Shown here: in pieces, positions 10,566-23,030 of the stretch
Layout of the letters: every line of letters starts with the position of its first letter
Numbering within the stretch: the first letter of the stretch is position 1
NCBI GenBank assembly: GCA_018292915.2
Contig: JACVVK020000154.1
Location: 92,001-156,000, forward strand
Length of the DNA stretch: 64,000 nt
From: Batillaria attramentaria
Lineage: Eukaryota > Mollusca > Gastropoda > Batillariidae
Direction: 5' to 3'
Notes under the pieces: generated by a model
What the model was told of the DNA's origin: nothing
The model's input: only the letters and a program-made list of their open reading frames with translations
Databases searched by the model: none
Translations under genes and position numbers: made by a program

Positions 10566-10764
10566 GCTCGTTCAATTTCACGCGGCTTTTCACCGAGCGG
10601 GCGAGGGACAGGGTTTATGACGAGCTAACGGTCACACTTCCCTGGCTTGCGACAATCAGTTTACGACTAAAGGTACAGTATACGATGTGTTTGCTTCTGT
10701 TCGTCGGTACGTGTATGAGGAAACATTGTACGGTGGTCCAGTGACACCTGGCGGACGAGAGTAG

Positions 10765-10992
10765 TGTGGGTGGGTGGGTGTGTATGTCTCTGTGTTTGTG
10801 GGGATTGAGGAGGGGGAGGGGGGGGGGGTGTTGGTTGAATTTCGGGGGGTCTTTTTCACCATATAAGGGTGATCAAAGACGGGGCAACTCAGAAACATAT
10901 ATATTGGCCTCACTGAACCGGGATTCGAACTCACGACCAAAACATTATTGGAAACCGATTTGACTCGTTACTGGTCAGCTCGGCTTCTCCGG
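10765..10992 (-). mobile_element. SINE-A, diverged copy
   Basis: Minus-strand tRNA-derived SINE. It has a B-box-like GAGTTCGAATCC (complement of 10920..10935), body GCCCCGTCTTTGATC, and a 3' end running into the CACCCACCCACCC tail. The A-box region is degenerate. Confidence 0.6.
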
Positions 10993-11012
10993 TACACGCG
11001 CACGAGAGAGAG

Positions 11013-11133
11013 CGTGTGTGTGTGTGTGTGTGTGTGTGTAGTTGAGGCTTATTTATTTCTTTATTTATTATATTCAGTATTTGATTGTAACTGTTTTGGA
11101 TGTGTTTGAACGTCAAATTTCCTGTTTGTTTGC

Positions 11134-11200
<67 letters not shown>
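11013..11200. repeat. (GT)n microsatellites
   Basis: GT runs at about 11013..11038 and 11136..11200, the second followed by a G-rich tract up to about 11240. Confidence 0.9.
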
Positions 11201-11201
<1 letters not shown>

Positions 11202-11320
11202 TGAGGGGGGGGGGGCGAGGGGAGCGGGGGGGGGGGGGAGAACTAATAAAAAGCTGTCTTCACTGAAAACGTACACTTTGTGCGTGCAAAATTGTAAGCG
11301 AACGAATGTCAAAAAGAGTC

Positions 11321-11363
11321 GTAGTATCTTACTATACTAGCGAACTATACTTTTCACCCATAA

Positions 11364-11416
<53 letters not shown>

Positions 11417-11465
11417 AGTCTAAATATCTTACTATACTAGCGAACTATACTTTTCACCCATAAAA

Positions 11466-11528
<63 letters not shown>

Positions 11529-11577
11529 AGTCTAAGTATCTTACTATACTAGCGAACTATACTTTTCACCCATAAAA

Positions 11578-11644
<67 letters not shown>

Positions 11645-11691
11645 AGTCTAAGTATCTTACTATACTAGCGAACTATACTTTTCACCCATAA

Positions 11692-11746
<55 letters not shown>
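11321..11746. repeat. Tandem array of four (TC)n-containing units, about 110-120 bp each
   Basis: Each unit is GTATCTTACTATACTAGCG, ACTATACTTTTCACCCATAA, a TC run of 40-70 bp, then CTGTTAGTCTAA. The unique parts are almost identical and the TC runs differ in length. This indicates recent unit duplication with independent slippage. Confidence 0.95.
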
Positions 11747-11748
<2 letters not shown>

Positions 11749-12102
11749 CTGTCACGAGGAAGCTGGTTACCAGGACAATTAGGGATGAGCTATCGGGAAT
11801 CCGATTTGCGGTACTGCTCTTTAAGCAAACGGCAGTTGTTTCCCTTTGGCCGTAGACTGCAAGTGCGCAACGGTCCGCCGCCAACGGCGAGTCCGCAGTT
11901 GCGATCGAGTACAGAACTTTTACAACACGAATATCTGATAAAATAAATCACAATAAATAAATAAATAAATGAGTACATAAATAAAGAAATATGTTACTGT
12001 TATTTACATGAGAAATTAATACAAATTACCCACTGGCGCAAAACAAACAAACAGACAAACAAACAAACATAATAACATAAGATAACAGTGCAATCTTAGA
12101 AT

Positions 12103-12395
<293 letters not shown>

Positions 12396-12663
12396 GTACT
12401 GTATTAAAAAAAAAAAAAAAACACTTCATGAGTCAGTAATACACTGTTACACAGCCACACTGTCAATGATAAAACAGAAATGGCAAAACTCGACGCACAG
12501 AGAGTTTCTTTGCCACTTTCTTCCGACCCGCAGGCGGTTGGTATACAATCTTAAAAGTACATGTATGTATGCACACATGTTATAAGGGCAGCAAGTGGGT
12601 TAGATCATGCCTTACGAGAAATGCAAGTAACTTCCCCATAGTGGCATTTTTTTTAAAAACTAC

Positions 12664-12968
12664 TTTATTGTCCCTTTCGGGAAATTCGGGCTGCTTCCCT
12701 CGGGGGAAGCGCGTCGCCGCGGCGCAGCGCCACCCAATACCTATCCTTCCTTTTTTTTTTTTTTTTAAACAATTTTGCTGGGGGAGGAAAGCCGGATAAC
12801 CCGGAGAGAAACCCCCGGTAAGCAGCCCGGCAGCCAGGAAAAACAGGTATCACATATCACAAGCTCGACCTGAGCTTGAACCCACGCTTCATCGCCGTGA
12901 CACTGGTGACGGCCGTTCAGTAGCGCAGCGGCTAAATCCGACGCGCTACCTATTAGACCACCGCTCAC
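12664..12968 (-). mobile_element. SINE-B (tRNA-derived), minus copy
   Basis: Minus-strand reading begins GTGAGCGGTGGTCTAATAGG (A-box-like), followed by a B-box-like GGGTTCAAGCTC. The conserved body has GGGTTTCTCTCCGGGTTATC, a poly-A stretch and GCGCTTCCCCCGAGGGAAGC, and it ends near TTTATT. It forms a head-to-head inverted pair with the copy at 13132..13430. Confidence 0.75.
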
Positions 12969-13131
12969 CACACTGTTTATGAATAGTGATACGCAGATGT
13001 ATGTCGACTCCACTTCACTGTGGCAGGATTGAAATAATAATTAATGCGTCGTCCGTGTTTTATCAAGATCAAGGCAAGTGTCCTTATGTTTCTTTAATCG
13101 TACTCGACGTATTTTCCCACAAGACTGAGGG

Positions 13132-13430
13132 GTGAGCGGTGGTCTAATAGGTAGCGCGTCGGATTTAGCCGCTGCGCTACTGAACGCCCGTCACCGTCAT
13201 GGCGATGAAGCGTGGGCCAGGTCGAGCTTGTGATAGGTGATACTAGTTTTTTTCCTGACTGCCGGGCTGCTCAACGGGGGTTGCTCTTCGGGTTATCCGG
13301 CTTTCCTCCCCCAGCAAAATTGAAATTTGTAAACAAACAAAACAAAGGATAGGTTTTGGGCGGCGCTGCACCGCGGCGACGCGCTTCCCCCGAGGGAAGC
13401 AACCCAAATTTCCCGAAAGAGATAATAATG
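13132..13430 (+). mobile_element. SINE-B (tRNA-derived), plus copy
   Basis: Same element as 12664..12968 in the opposite orientation. The A-box region is intact, but the B-box has a short deletion (GTGGGCCAGGTCGAGC instead of GTGGGTTCAAGCTCAGG), which should abolish Pol III internal promotion. Body and tail are conserved. Confidence 0.75.
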
Positions 13431-15030
13431 CAGGGGGAAATTTTTTTTTTAAATGCAAGACCGGTATATTGAGTATTCCCGAAAATAACACAAGTTAAAG
13501 CTGTTACAGGAATCTGTCCTCAGTATCAGTGACAAAATACGAACACTCTCTTGCATCGATGCAGAGAATTTTGTGAAACTTTTTCTTGGGTTTGAAAAAA
13601 AAAATGTTATTGTTGTAGTGTTTTTTTGTGTGTGTGTTTTTTTTTTTTTTTTACAGTCTTTTTCTTTGCTGGAAGGAAGGGTTTTTCATTCATTCTTTTC
13701 GTTCTTTCGTTTGATCATTCGTTCGTAAATTCCGCCGTTCGTTCATTTATTTGTTCATCCTATCAATTTATTCACTGCTTGGTTTATGTTTGCTAAGTTT
13801 TGATAATTTATTTTTTAAAAATTCTGTTTGTCTGTTTGTTTAAGAAAGATTTTTGTCCTTTCAAGTTTGAGTCAGTGATCATCGATTTTTTTTTATTATT
13901 TCATTTTCACTAATTTTTACAAGACCCCTATATTCAACCGATCTCCGCCAGTGCCACAAAAATCAACATTGCCGTGCAAAGAGACGAACAGATGCACCAC
14001 CACAGCCCACCCTGTCAACCAAGGACCATAACACCATTCAGCGCACACCTCCCAAAAGCACTTGGAAACGGAGCGAGTAAATTGCTACACACGGCACTAT
14101 CGCGGCACACGAATAGCCAGCTCCGCCGTTATTCCGTATAATGAGAAATCGATACAACTCGATGTGCGGGGGACTTTACCGGGGATTTTGTCAGAATGCG
14201 CTGGAGATGGGGAGGACTTGTCCCGGCAGACACGGTGCCGACTAGGAGGGGGGTGGTGGTGGTGGTGGCCGGGGGGGGGGGGGGGGTGGTATAGGAGGAG
14301 AATGGTTTGGAAGGGGTGGGACGTGGGGTGAGGAGGAGGGGGGGGGGTGATTGGACAGTGTAAGGGTTGTTGTACCGACGTCCAGATGAACAACACATCT
14401 CATGAAAATCTTAAAACGCGCTACTTCCCATCCTTGCAAAGCCAGCTCATGTTTTGAAACAGTTTCGCTCGTGAGTGCGCATGTACTCTAGAAATACCCT
14501 ACTCTAGAAATACCCTACCTTGATGATTACACGCGAGACCGTGTCGTTTACACTCAGTTTGCGCAAGCGGCGGTCGAACATTCAAATTCTGCGATCGTTG
14601 TTACACTACTCGTGGCCGGAGCGCTCAGTGTAGTCGCCGTGTCATCGAGTACGCTTCAGTTGGCTCAGTGCAAGCATTACAGACGCTGCCACTGTCAAGG
14701 CGTTTAAGTGGTGTGATGATACATACCATGAAAAGAACTCAGAAGGATCTGTGGCCGGGCATAGACACGGTAGCATTAGCCCTTTTAAAAATCTGAAATC
14801 TTGAATTCTATCGAAGGCGATATCAAGCCGAGTTTGGAACAAACAAAGAACAAGCAGTCCGTTGTTGTTGTTGTTGTTATTACTGATTTTGGGGGGTTTG
14901 TTTATTTGTTTCTTAAACGTGAACTGTAAGAACAACCCTTTTCAAGTCATTTTACAATTAGATTGGCCCACCGCTGTTATTACTACCACTACTGCATAGC
15001 TTCAGTTTGGTTCTTTTTTCTTTGTTTAGA
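13431..15030. other. Unassigned intergenic DNA
   Basis: No gene. T-rich low complexity at about 13590..13920, G-rich homopurine tracts at 14247..14350, a tandem TCTAGAAATACCC duplication at about 14488..14516, and a (GTT)n run near 14862..14877. Confidence 0.5.
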
Positions 15031-15037
15031 CTGTAGT

Positions 15038-15067
15038 GTGCGTGCGTGCGTGCGTGCGTGCGTGCGC

Positions 15068-15148
<81 letters not shown>
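15038..15148. repeat. (CGTG)n/(CG)n/(GT)n compound microsatellite
   Basis: Long alternating purine-pyrimidine tract. Confidence 0.95.
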
Positions 15149-15151
<3 letters not shown>

Positions 15152-15524
15152 AATGGCTGATAATTTATTTATTTATCTGCGTATTTTTGTTTTTGTTTAC
15201 TTTCCGTAAAGCTTCTTGACCTCTGCAGAGATTACACGCTATATTAATCCTTTTTTTATCAAATGGTGATCTGATGGTGACTTCATGTTTGAGGAGGAAC
15301 TACAAATACTAGAGGCGTCAAACTTGGCATAATAATAGACATTGATGAAATCCCATTTGAATGACCTTGACCCAAGCTTAAGGCCAATACAAACTGTTTT
15401 GGGGGAAAACTGTAAAATTGCCAGGAACTCAGAACATCAGAGACACCTTACTTGGCATGATGATAGATATAATGATAAGAGCTTTACAAGCATACTCTTG
15501 TCACAAGGGAGCCATGGAGGCTTA

Positions 15525-15770
15525 ATAATAATAATAATAATAGTAAATGGCATCTGTAGGGCGCATTTCTTTGGAATAAACTCAATGCGCCAATCACTCA
15601 CCGACACTCACGCACATTTTCCAAACAGTGGACAGACATACACTGGTGAAACTGACTAGTTGCTGACACGGGAAATTCCTGGAAGGCTTTACAAAAGAGG
15701 AACGTTTTAAGATTGCTCTTAAAAACAGACAGTGTGGGCGCATTTTTCAGATGTGCTGGCAGTCTTTTGC
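15525..15770 (+). repeat. TAA-anchored dispersed repeat (R2), copy 1
   Basis: (AAT)n followed by AAATGGCATCTGTAGGGCGC, ATTTCTTTGGAATAAACTCA, ATGCGCCAATCACTCACCGA. Homologous to 28690..28800 (same strand) and 48300..48385 (inverted). The right part (TTTACAAAAGAGGAACG, TTTTAAGATTGCTCTTAAAA) resembles common molluscan repeat tails. Confidence 0.7.
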
Positions 15771-15928
15771 CTCTCTAGTTAATTTTTTTCATTACTCTAT
15801 TTTGAAGTTCTGTTGTTGTTGTTGTTGTTGTTTTAGAAATGCACGATACACAATTACAGACACATGCCGTCAGACGGGTATACAGGCAACACCATAATGT
15901 ACAAAGTACATGTAACCCTAAATACATA

Positions 15929-16090
15929 CATACATGCATACATACATACATACATACATACATACATACATACATACATACATACATACATACATACATA
16001 CAAGTTCACACAATGCATGGCAGCATACCTTTTTCCTAAGTACATATGTGAACAATGAAAGTGAAGTTGGTATGATACAGCATATGTTAA
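15929..16090 (-). repeat. Dispersed repeat R3 with (TATG)n tail, copy 1
   Basis: On the minus strand: CATACCAACTTCACTTTCAT, TGTTCACATATGTA, AAAAAGGTATGCTGCCATGC, then a long (TATG)n. It matches 32150..32285 on the plus strand, which also ends in TATG repeats. The microsatellite is therefore the tail of a mobile element. Confidence 0.7.
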
Positions 16091-16096
16091 TAGAGT

Positions 16097-16119
16097 CCCC
16101 CCCTCCCCCCCCCCCCTCC

Positions 16120-16150
<31 letters not shown>
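16097..16150. repeat. Poly-C/poly-A homopolymer tract
   Basis: C-rich run with single T interruptions ending in ten A residues. Base count is likely unreliable in the assembly. Confidence 0.85.
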
Positions 16151-16619
16151 GTTTGCAAGTTGACAGACACAGACATACCTAGTCCTGAGCGCTGACAGAG
16201 ATTGGTACAAATATATATACGTGTATCGTGCTTGTATGAACAAATTTCCAAAGAAGTCAGCCCCTCCCCCCTCCTCCTCCAAAGAACCGATCGCGTATCA
16301 CAAATTGAATAACACAGTCGGGGGTTGTCACCGTGTTTATGGTAGCTCGACACCAAAAAAAGAAAATGTGGCCACAGCGGTGTGAACACCAACCAAACAC
16401 GCACCGACTGCCTTTTTGACGCTCGCCAAAACGCTCAAGTTTCAAACACCTACTGTCGTAGTCGACAAACAATAAAGGGTAGGGTTACCGCGGACCGGAG
16501 GAGTATTTTGACACTAGCCCTCAGTGTCTGCGTGTACGGAACCTGTTGACAGATGTCGCCGTGTTGTCCACGTGACTGAGACAGACAGTGTTCACTGAGT
16601 CTGTCTCAGTTTTGGTGGT

Positions 16620-16710
16620 GTCTGCGGTCTGAGGGGCTGAGCGGTTTTCAACGTTTGCGAGAAGCAAGTAAGTTTGGGTTCGAATCTCGATGATCATGGC
16701 CTAGCCGAAG
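16620..16710 (+). mobile_element. tRNA-like SINE head, weak
   Basis: GGGTTCGAATCTC at about 16676..16688 fits a Pol III B-box. The upstream GGCTGAGCGGTTTTCAACG is a weak A-box and anticodon-arm relic. Body not traced. Confidence 0.35.
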
Positions 16711-16838
16711 GAGACTGTCAGATCCAACTGTTTCGACATTGCATAAAGACATTCAGTTATGCCGGGCTTACGGGGCATGTCGAGTGAACGAATATCCCAC
16801 TCAGTGAAACTCGGTGTATGGTTACTGATTGGCGGTGA

Positions 16839-16920
<82 letters not shown>

Positions 16921-16921
16921 C
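16839..16921. repeat. (GT)n microsatellite
   Basis: Uninterrupted GT run of about 80 bp. Confidence 0.95.
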
Positions 16922-17415
16922 ACTGTGACAGCTACAACTGAAAAGCAGACTCATAACATCATACGTTTCTTCTGCAGCTTACTACACGAACGCCGGCGAA
17001 TTCCCCATCGCTGCACGGACTGAGCATAGCAAAGCCTTTGTCACTGCCTGCATGTTTCCCCCTGTTTCCCAGCTCTGACTGTCAAAGCATCACAACAGCA
17101 TGCTGCTGACGTCCAACGACTTAAACAGTCGTTGGCTGTCATGTATACGTCTACAACCGGTAACCCAGAGCCATTTTAGCAACCAATTCTTCCGCCATGT
17201 TGCCCCAAGAATGTCCGCTTTACAGGGCCGGCAACTCTCAAAACACACGATCAAGGGGAAGCGACTGGCGTATTGTCGGCGTCAATTTCAGCGTCTTTGT
17301 GCAGGAGTGTTTGTAGTTCCGGCGTCGGGGTTGGAGCGCCGACTTTGCTTTCTTTGAGGCCTGTTACAAGACGCCTCGCGTAACCCATCCCTGTCCGATT
17401 TCAGCATACAGCATA

Positions 17416-17446
<31 letters not shown>

Positions 17447-18767
17447 AAATGAAGAAAACGTATTCACAATAAAACAATTAAAAAAAATATATAATTATAT
17501 GCAGGAAATACATCGAAAAAAAATGCAGTCAAAAGGACTAAGCATCACTTGTGGATGTATATACATTACACAATGTTATATAAAGATGTGCAAATGTATG
17601 CAATTCACATGAACGAACTAGACCTATGACAACCTTAATTATATATTGTTGGTCTTGAAATATACATAGTTTAGGAATGGATTTTAAGAAAGGTTGTAAT
17701 CGGTTCCATGTAGATAAACCGAGAGAAATCTAGGCTTGTTCTAAAGATGTCACTTCGAGGATGGGCGGGAGAACACGCGTGTTTTGACTGCAGTTTTAAA
17801 GGTGGGGAGTGAATCTATATGCCTTAAAATGTTTGAAGTTTTGGGAGCGTGTTCCAAAGGGTGGGCCCGTTGCGCGAAAACGACCGCTGCCCCTATGTCT
17901 TTGTTCTAAAACTTTGAACACGAAGGATACGACTCGATCTAAGCTGTCTGTATGCTGTATACAGAGTTAGTGAACTGGCAAGATAACAGAGTAACTACTT
18001 GGGCCGCAAAAACTGACCCTTTTCCTTTCTCCCTGACCGGACCATTAGCGTCCACGCTCCCACCAACACCGCACATTAGCCGCGTCCCTGGAGACGACAA
18101 AATCACGGCAGCCAATGTTGGATTTGGACCGGGATTCAGCCCCGGACTTGACAGTGACGTATTGAGTACGTCACCTTTCTCGCCGCTGTTGTCTCCCCCT
18201 GAACACACAGAGACACGCCTGGGGCGCGACTATTGGGTGCAAGGTGACGATGCTGAAGGGTGAGTTCAGTTCATGAGTGCGCCGCTGCCACTGGTGGTCT
18301 GTTTTCTCAATCGAAGACATCTAGTTCCATGGGCTTTTCAGTCATGACAATCCGGAGGCAGAAATGGCAGAATTCTCAATGCAAGTTTGGACTTTTACTT
18401 CCAGAAACATTCAAACGAAAAACCTAAACAATACAATACAAAACAAAACAAAACAAACAAACACCAAAAAAAAAAAAAAATCACAAAAGAAAACCCAACA
18501 ACAACAACAAAAACAAACACGACAAATCTATTTTTTATTTTCTACTTTATGTTCAAATTTAACATGTCTTTTCCAACGGAGGCATTTTGATTCGAAGTTT
18601 ACTTTCACGGGCATTTCAGGATAGTCCGTCCGTATAAATGGTGGAATTCTCAAAGCATACCTGGAACTTTCTTCCAGAAACTTTCAGGAAACAAACCATA
18701 TTTTCATTTCTTTACAGTCTATTCAAAATTCAAATCGCAGCACTTTCATGTTCTCTGTGGGGAGCAT

Positions 18768-18770
<3 letters not shown>
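16922..18770. other. Unassigned intergenic DNA with a diverged repeat
   Basis: No gene. A short (TC)n lies at about 17416..17441. Positions 17650..17940 (GGGAGCGTGTTCCAAAGGG and neighbours) resemble the GAGCATTCCAAA-type molluscan repeat also seen near 25290. A-rich low complexity lies at 18420..18520. Confidence 0.45.
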
Positions 18771-18825
<55 letters not shown>

Positions 18826-18871
18826 CGGTGTATGTGTGCGTGTGTGTGTGCGTGGGTGGGGAAAGGGGGCG

Positions 18872-18940
<69 letters not shown>
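18771..18940. repeat. Paired (GT)n microsatellites
   Basis: Two GT runs separated by about 50 bp of G-rich sequence. Confidence 0.95.
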
Positions 18941-18941
<1 letters not shown>

Positions 18942-19587
18942 CAGCTTGGCGACAACTGTTACAGTTATGCAAGTTCAGTTACTAACATCAAATCTAAGTA
19001 ATACAAACAGTATCAGGTAATATCCGTCGAAAGAAGATTTTTGTGTTTGTCTCTTTCGGAACTGTGCTGAGAGATAGACAGAATGGACTGACTGTCAGAC
19101 AGAATTCAGAATACCAAAACAGAGTCCCGCCTCATTCTGAAGACAAAGTGAGGTACAGCCTACAGGCAACACATTACCTCTGGGACTTTGACCAACCAGG
19201 CGACAGCCTTTTCGTCCCGTAAACCCAAGGGATTCTGGGATACAAGCGTCCCGCACGCACGCGCGTCAGATCTACTCGATGTGCTGTTCCGTCAATTAGC
19301 TGCCCCGTATTTCTGCTGTGCCGTCAAATTGATCAGGTCACAGGTGACCATGTTGGCACGCTGTTCGTCATCTTGTGATGGCGGGTGGGAGAGCGGTATC
19401 CACGGAAATAATTTGATTTGCACGTTCAGCAGGAGCCGGCTTTTCTTGGAGTTCTTCAAGAAGTGCCGCTATGATGGACTGGCTTCAAGAAGGTGTTCAA
19501 GGGGGGAAAACTGGTGTTGTGTTGGAACTGTAAAGGCCAATAGTCCCTAGTGTCTGTAAAGCAAGTGTAGGTAATGTAAGACTAGGG

Positions 19588-19876
19588 GATTAAATTTTGG
19601 TCTAGTGGTTAAGGTCTTTGGATCCCGAGTCTCCCAGTTCGAATCCCTGGTGGGCGGGACTGAAATTGGGATAGATTTTTTTCCAAAGTGAGTGAAAATA
19701 ACGTGCAGACTTGTTTTCGTGCAGACCTGCTCCGTCCTCGTGTACACACGCACGCACAAATATGAAGTGTGCACGCTAAAAAAATCCCACGTCCATCTTT
19801 CGAAGAAGTGGGGTGTGGCTGGTGGCAAAAACGGGGCAAAGAGGAAAAGGTTAGCACAAATATCTGGCCCCAGTCG
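19588..19876 (+). mobile_element. SINE-C (tRNA-derived) with an inverted SINE-A fragment at its end
   Basis: The head has TTGGTCTAGTGGTTAAGG (A-box) and CCCAGTTCGAATCCC (B-box), 34 bp apart as in tRNA genes. The body contains CGTGCAGACCTGCTCCGTC and TGTGCACGCTAAAAAAATCC, a pattern familiar from gastropod SINEs. From about 19830 the sequence matches the minus-strand SINE-A body (ACGGGGCAA...AGCACAAATATCTGGCCCC), so two SINE families are fused here. Confidence 0.75.
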
Positions 19877-20960
19877 CAAAGTTTAGAGCTGAGCAATGAC
19901 AGTCTCACGTTGTACCAGCTGGCACCCAACCTGAATACTGAGTCAGTAAGTGGAGGAACTGTATGTACTGATGTATGTACAGGTCGAAGGACACAAATTC
20001 ACAGGGCCTCCAAATGCTTATATATTCCCTATTAGTCTCAGGTATCATAGTCACCCCTAAAAATGCTTCAATCTAGAAAGAATTACTACCATGATCAGAC
20101 CATTCAAAGGCACGCAGGCTTAGACAGAGGCTTAAAAAAAATTGAATGTCTCCTTTCAATTCAGGCCTCACTGGAGTAATGCACGTCTACTTCTGTTTAG
20201 GCCAGAGAGGCAGTTCACACAAATGCGCTTGCCTCACTTGTGTCCGACCTCTGTGCAAAAAGTCCCAGCTTCACTGGAAGCTTACTTCTTTTTGTGACCG
20301 CCTTGACCTGCATGACACAAAAATCACGAAAATCACGCTTTTTTTTAGTGACAACAAAAATCACTACCTCAAATAAACACTGTACATGACCCCACGGTCA
20401 GTTTGTCCTTACGCCTACAAACGTACTCGGATACTACTAGCAGCAAAGACTATACACGCAGTATAATCTTTGCTAGCAGCCGCAGTGCAGTGGATCTGAA
20501 GTTCCCGACACAGTACAGTGGAACTGAAGTTTGCCTTGTAGTACCAGTAGATCCAGTGGCAGGACGACCTGACGATGGTTGTCAGGAAAACCCGACGGGT
20601 TTCGTAACGCTGTCGCACTGCATTTCCACGTCCCTCAGATCCCCGGAGCGGCAACACCCCTACGTCATTCCCAGTGTCTGCACGTGAAACACGGAACTGC
20701 AAGCAGGGCCTGCATGCATAGCCACTGACACGCGCTTGAGAAACGAGACTTGACGTTATCTAACCTGGGGAGCCGCTACATCCGGGGATTGTTTTGCCTC
20801 GCGCTGTCAGCGCGCACTGCACGAGATCGGGCGAGAGTAGGCGCGAGAATGCTGATAGCGCCGTCTGGTGGCGCTTCTTGCTGCCGCTCTTGTCAGGTGA
20901 AACAGATAGGAATCGAGGAAGGAGATTTTTTTTTTATTTCTATATTTCAAACCCGACTGA
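19877..20960. other. Unassigned intergenic DNA
   Basis: No gene. Contains a 14-bp stem-loop at 20442..20474 with one mismatch and a CTCF-like motif at 20861..20874. Confidence 0.5.
20861..20874 (+). promoter_or_regulatory. CTCF-like motif, weak
   Basis: CCGTCTGGTGGCGC keeps the (T/A)GG(T/G)GGC core but departs from the metazoan CTCF consensus CCASYAGRKGGCRS at three positions. Motif match only. Confidence 0.25.
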
Positions 20961-21372
20961 TCCGTGAAGTTGTCTCGAGGCTTTACACGTAACAGTAGAC
21001 GAGAAACGTACAACCGGAAAAGACAACGGTGCACTAAAATTCCCATCGTTGATATCGCCTATAGAATGAATATTGTAAGTAAAATGTTTTGCCAGTGGCC
21101 CGTGAAATTTTCTGGAGGATTAACGTGTAACAGTAGACGAGAAACGTACAACTGAAAGCCGACTCTTTTTTTAAAAGAACCATAGTACCCGGATTATGGC
21201 CTCAAGAATGAATTCAGTGCTAGTGAAACGTTCCACCAGTGGCCCATGAAGTTTTCTTGAGTCTTTTCGCGAAAGAGAAGACGAGAAACGCACAACCCAG
21301 GCCAACTCTATTCTCATTGCAAATATCGCCTGTCGAATGAAATTTCAATGAAAAGTCATATCAGTGGCCGTT
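20961..21372 (+). repeat. Tandem array of three diverged ~138-bp units
   Basis: Landmarks recur three times: GTGAAGTTGTCTCGAGG-like, AGACGAGAAACG(T/C)ACAAC, ATATCGCCT(A/G)T-like and CAGTGGCC(C/G). Unit starts are near 20961, 21096 and 21238. Divergence is high, so the array is old. Confidence 0.8.
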
Positions 21373-21719
21373 TCCGAACTTAATGCACGAACGGAACAGC
21401 TGAACCGCCAATGCTCGGTTCCGTCGTCAGTTTGAAGCCCGGCTGGGAGTAAATGGTTAGTTCTGGCCTTTCTCCTTGTTGGTTGCCTCGTCGTCTTTGG
21501 TGTATCATCAGTCACTCCGGCTTATGCGACGTAAAGGCACCCAGCCAACACCACTGACATTGTACTGTATTAGGTGTGTGTTAACTTCATCTTGTACATG
21601 TATTACCCGGCCGAAACCAAGTCCATTGCTGATTTGATCGGTGGGAGTGGGAGTCTCCTCTTTCGTTTATTATGAATACATACAAAGTGAGATCTAAAAA
21701 CCAAAAGTCTAAGCCCTTC

Positions 21720-22105
21720 AGTCTCATACCTCTTTCTTTCTTTTTGTTTGTCTGCTTGTTTGTTTGTTTAAATGTGTGTTCTTTCAGTCTCGTATTGTTT
21801 TGTTTGTTTCTTTGTTTGTTTGGTTTTTTTTTAGGGGGGAGGGGTTGTTTTGTTTTGTTTATTGTTTGTTTGCTTTTGTTTGTTTGTTGTTTTGTTATTG
21901 TTTGTTTGTTTGTTTGTTTGTTTGTTTTGGGAGGGGTATTGTTGTTTGGGGTTGTTGTTATAGTTGTTGTTTTGTTGTTGTTGCTGTTTTTGTTTGTTTG
22001 GGTTTTTTTTTTTTGGGGGGGGGGGAGTGTTTTGGGGGGGGGGGGGTTGTTTTGTTTTGGGTATTGTTGTTGGTGGTGGTGTTGTTGTTCTTGTTTTAAT
22101 GGGGG
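21720..22105. repeat. (TTTG)n/(GTT)n low-complexity tract
   Basis: T/G-only sequence with GTTT and GTT repeats and G runs. The 181-185 codon frames on both strands are composition artefacts. Confidence 0.9.
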
Positions 22106-22769
22106 TGGAGGGTACAGTCGTTCCTCCTTCAACGTGGGACGACCATGTGTCTATGCACGTTCCCTTGCATACTGTAACACAGGCACGCGAAAAACAATAC
22201 TGACAGAAAGACGACGATCAAAGACTTGAACAATGGTGATGATGAATAATGAAACTTCAACGATTTCGGCGACGTAATCCTCTACAAGCATACATGGAAT
22301 GTGACGACTGTCTCCGCCGGGTCCGCCATGACCACTCACACAACATGTACACGAAACCGCGGAATACCAGGGGAAAAGAAAAAGAGATGGATGTTGCCGG
22401 GAAAACACGATCGCCGCAAAAGATAACAAGCTCCTGGCCACAGCAAGACGTTATCCGACTCCTCCTTTAACCTGCTACATCTGTCAAAGCATTACATTAA
22501 TGAGATTAGCATTGCAAGCATAGCGCGGAGCGAGCGTATGATAGAAGACAAGCTTCCCAGCTATGTCGCTAAACTGTAGCGAGTCAGTCGGAGCTCAAAC
22601 GCAGCAACATACCCCCGTGGCGTGAATGGTAAGAGAAAACCAGGACCTTAAAGGCCCAGTATTTATGGTTTGTGGGCTCACGGATCGTTCTGAGTTGTTT
22701 TTGGCGGTGTCTAGTATCGTACTACTTACTGACTTAGAGACTGGTCACGCTATTTGCACGCCCACAAAA
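22106..22769. other. Unassigned intergenic DNA
   Basis: No gene or repeat structure recognised. Confidence 0.45.
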
Positions 22770-23030
22770 AGTGAAATGCACTCTCGTCCAATCAAATCGG
22801 CTCGCCGGAGGGATTGGAGGGCTGAAGCGCGACGCCGTCAGCAGGCCAGTGAATAGAACACTGTCCTTTTTTTTTTTTCTTTTTTTTTTTTCATCGTCAA
22901 GCTAGTCAGTCGCCGCCGACTGTGCGCTTTCGCTCTTTGCGTATTGTCCAAGCTCCAGCGCCGGGGCAGTCCGCTCGCTGCACGCCTGTAGCGTGTGATC
23001 TGAAAAGCCGTTTGACCAGCGATCCACAGG
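22770..23030 (+). repeat. Dispersed repeat R4, copy 1
   Basis: Matches 40588..40830: AAATGCACTC, AATCAAATCGGC, CAGTGAATAGA, TGCGCTTTCGCTCTTTG, GTATTGTCCA, CCGCTCGCTGCAC, GAAAAGCCGTT and GACCAGC, in the same order on the same strand. No terminal structure found. Confidence 0.7.

Noticed and set aside
20442..20474. Stem-loop AGCAAAGACTATAC / GTATAATCTTTGCT
   Set aside because: Only 14 bp of stem with one mismatch and a 5-base loop; too short for a microRNA precursor.
21587..22229. 181-185 codon frames on both strands
   Set aside because: T/G low-complexity sequence; residues are mainly Cys/Phe/Val or Lys/Asn/Thr with no domain.
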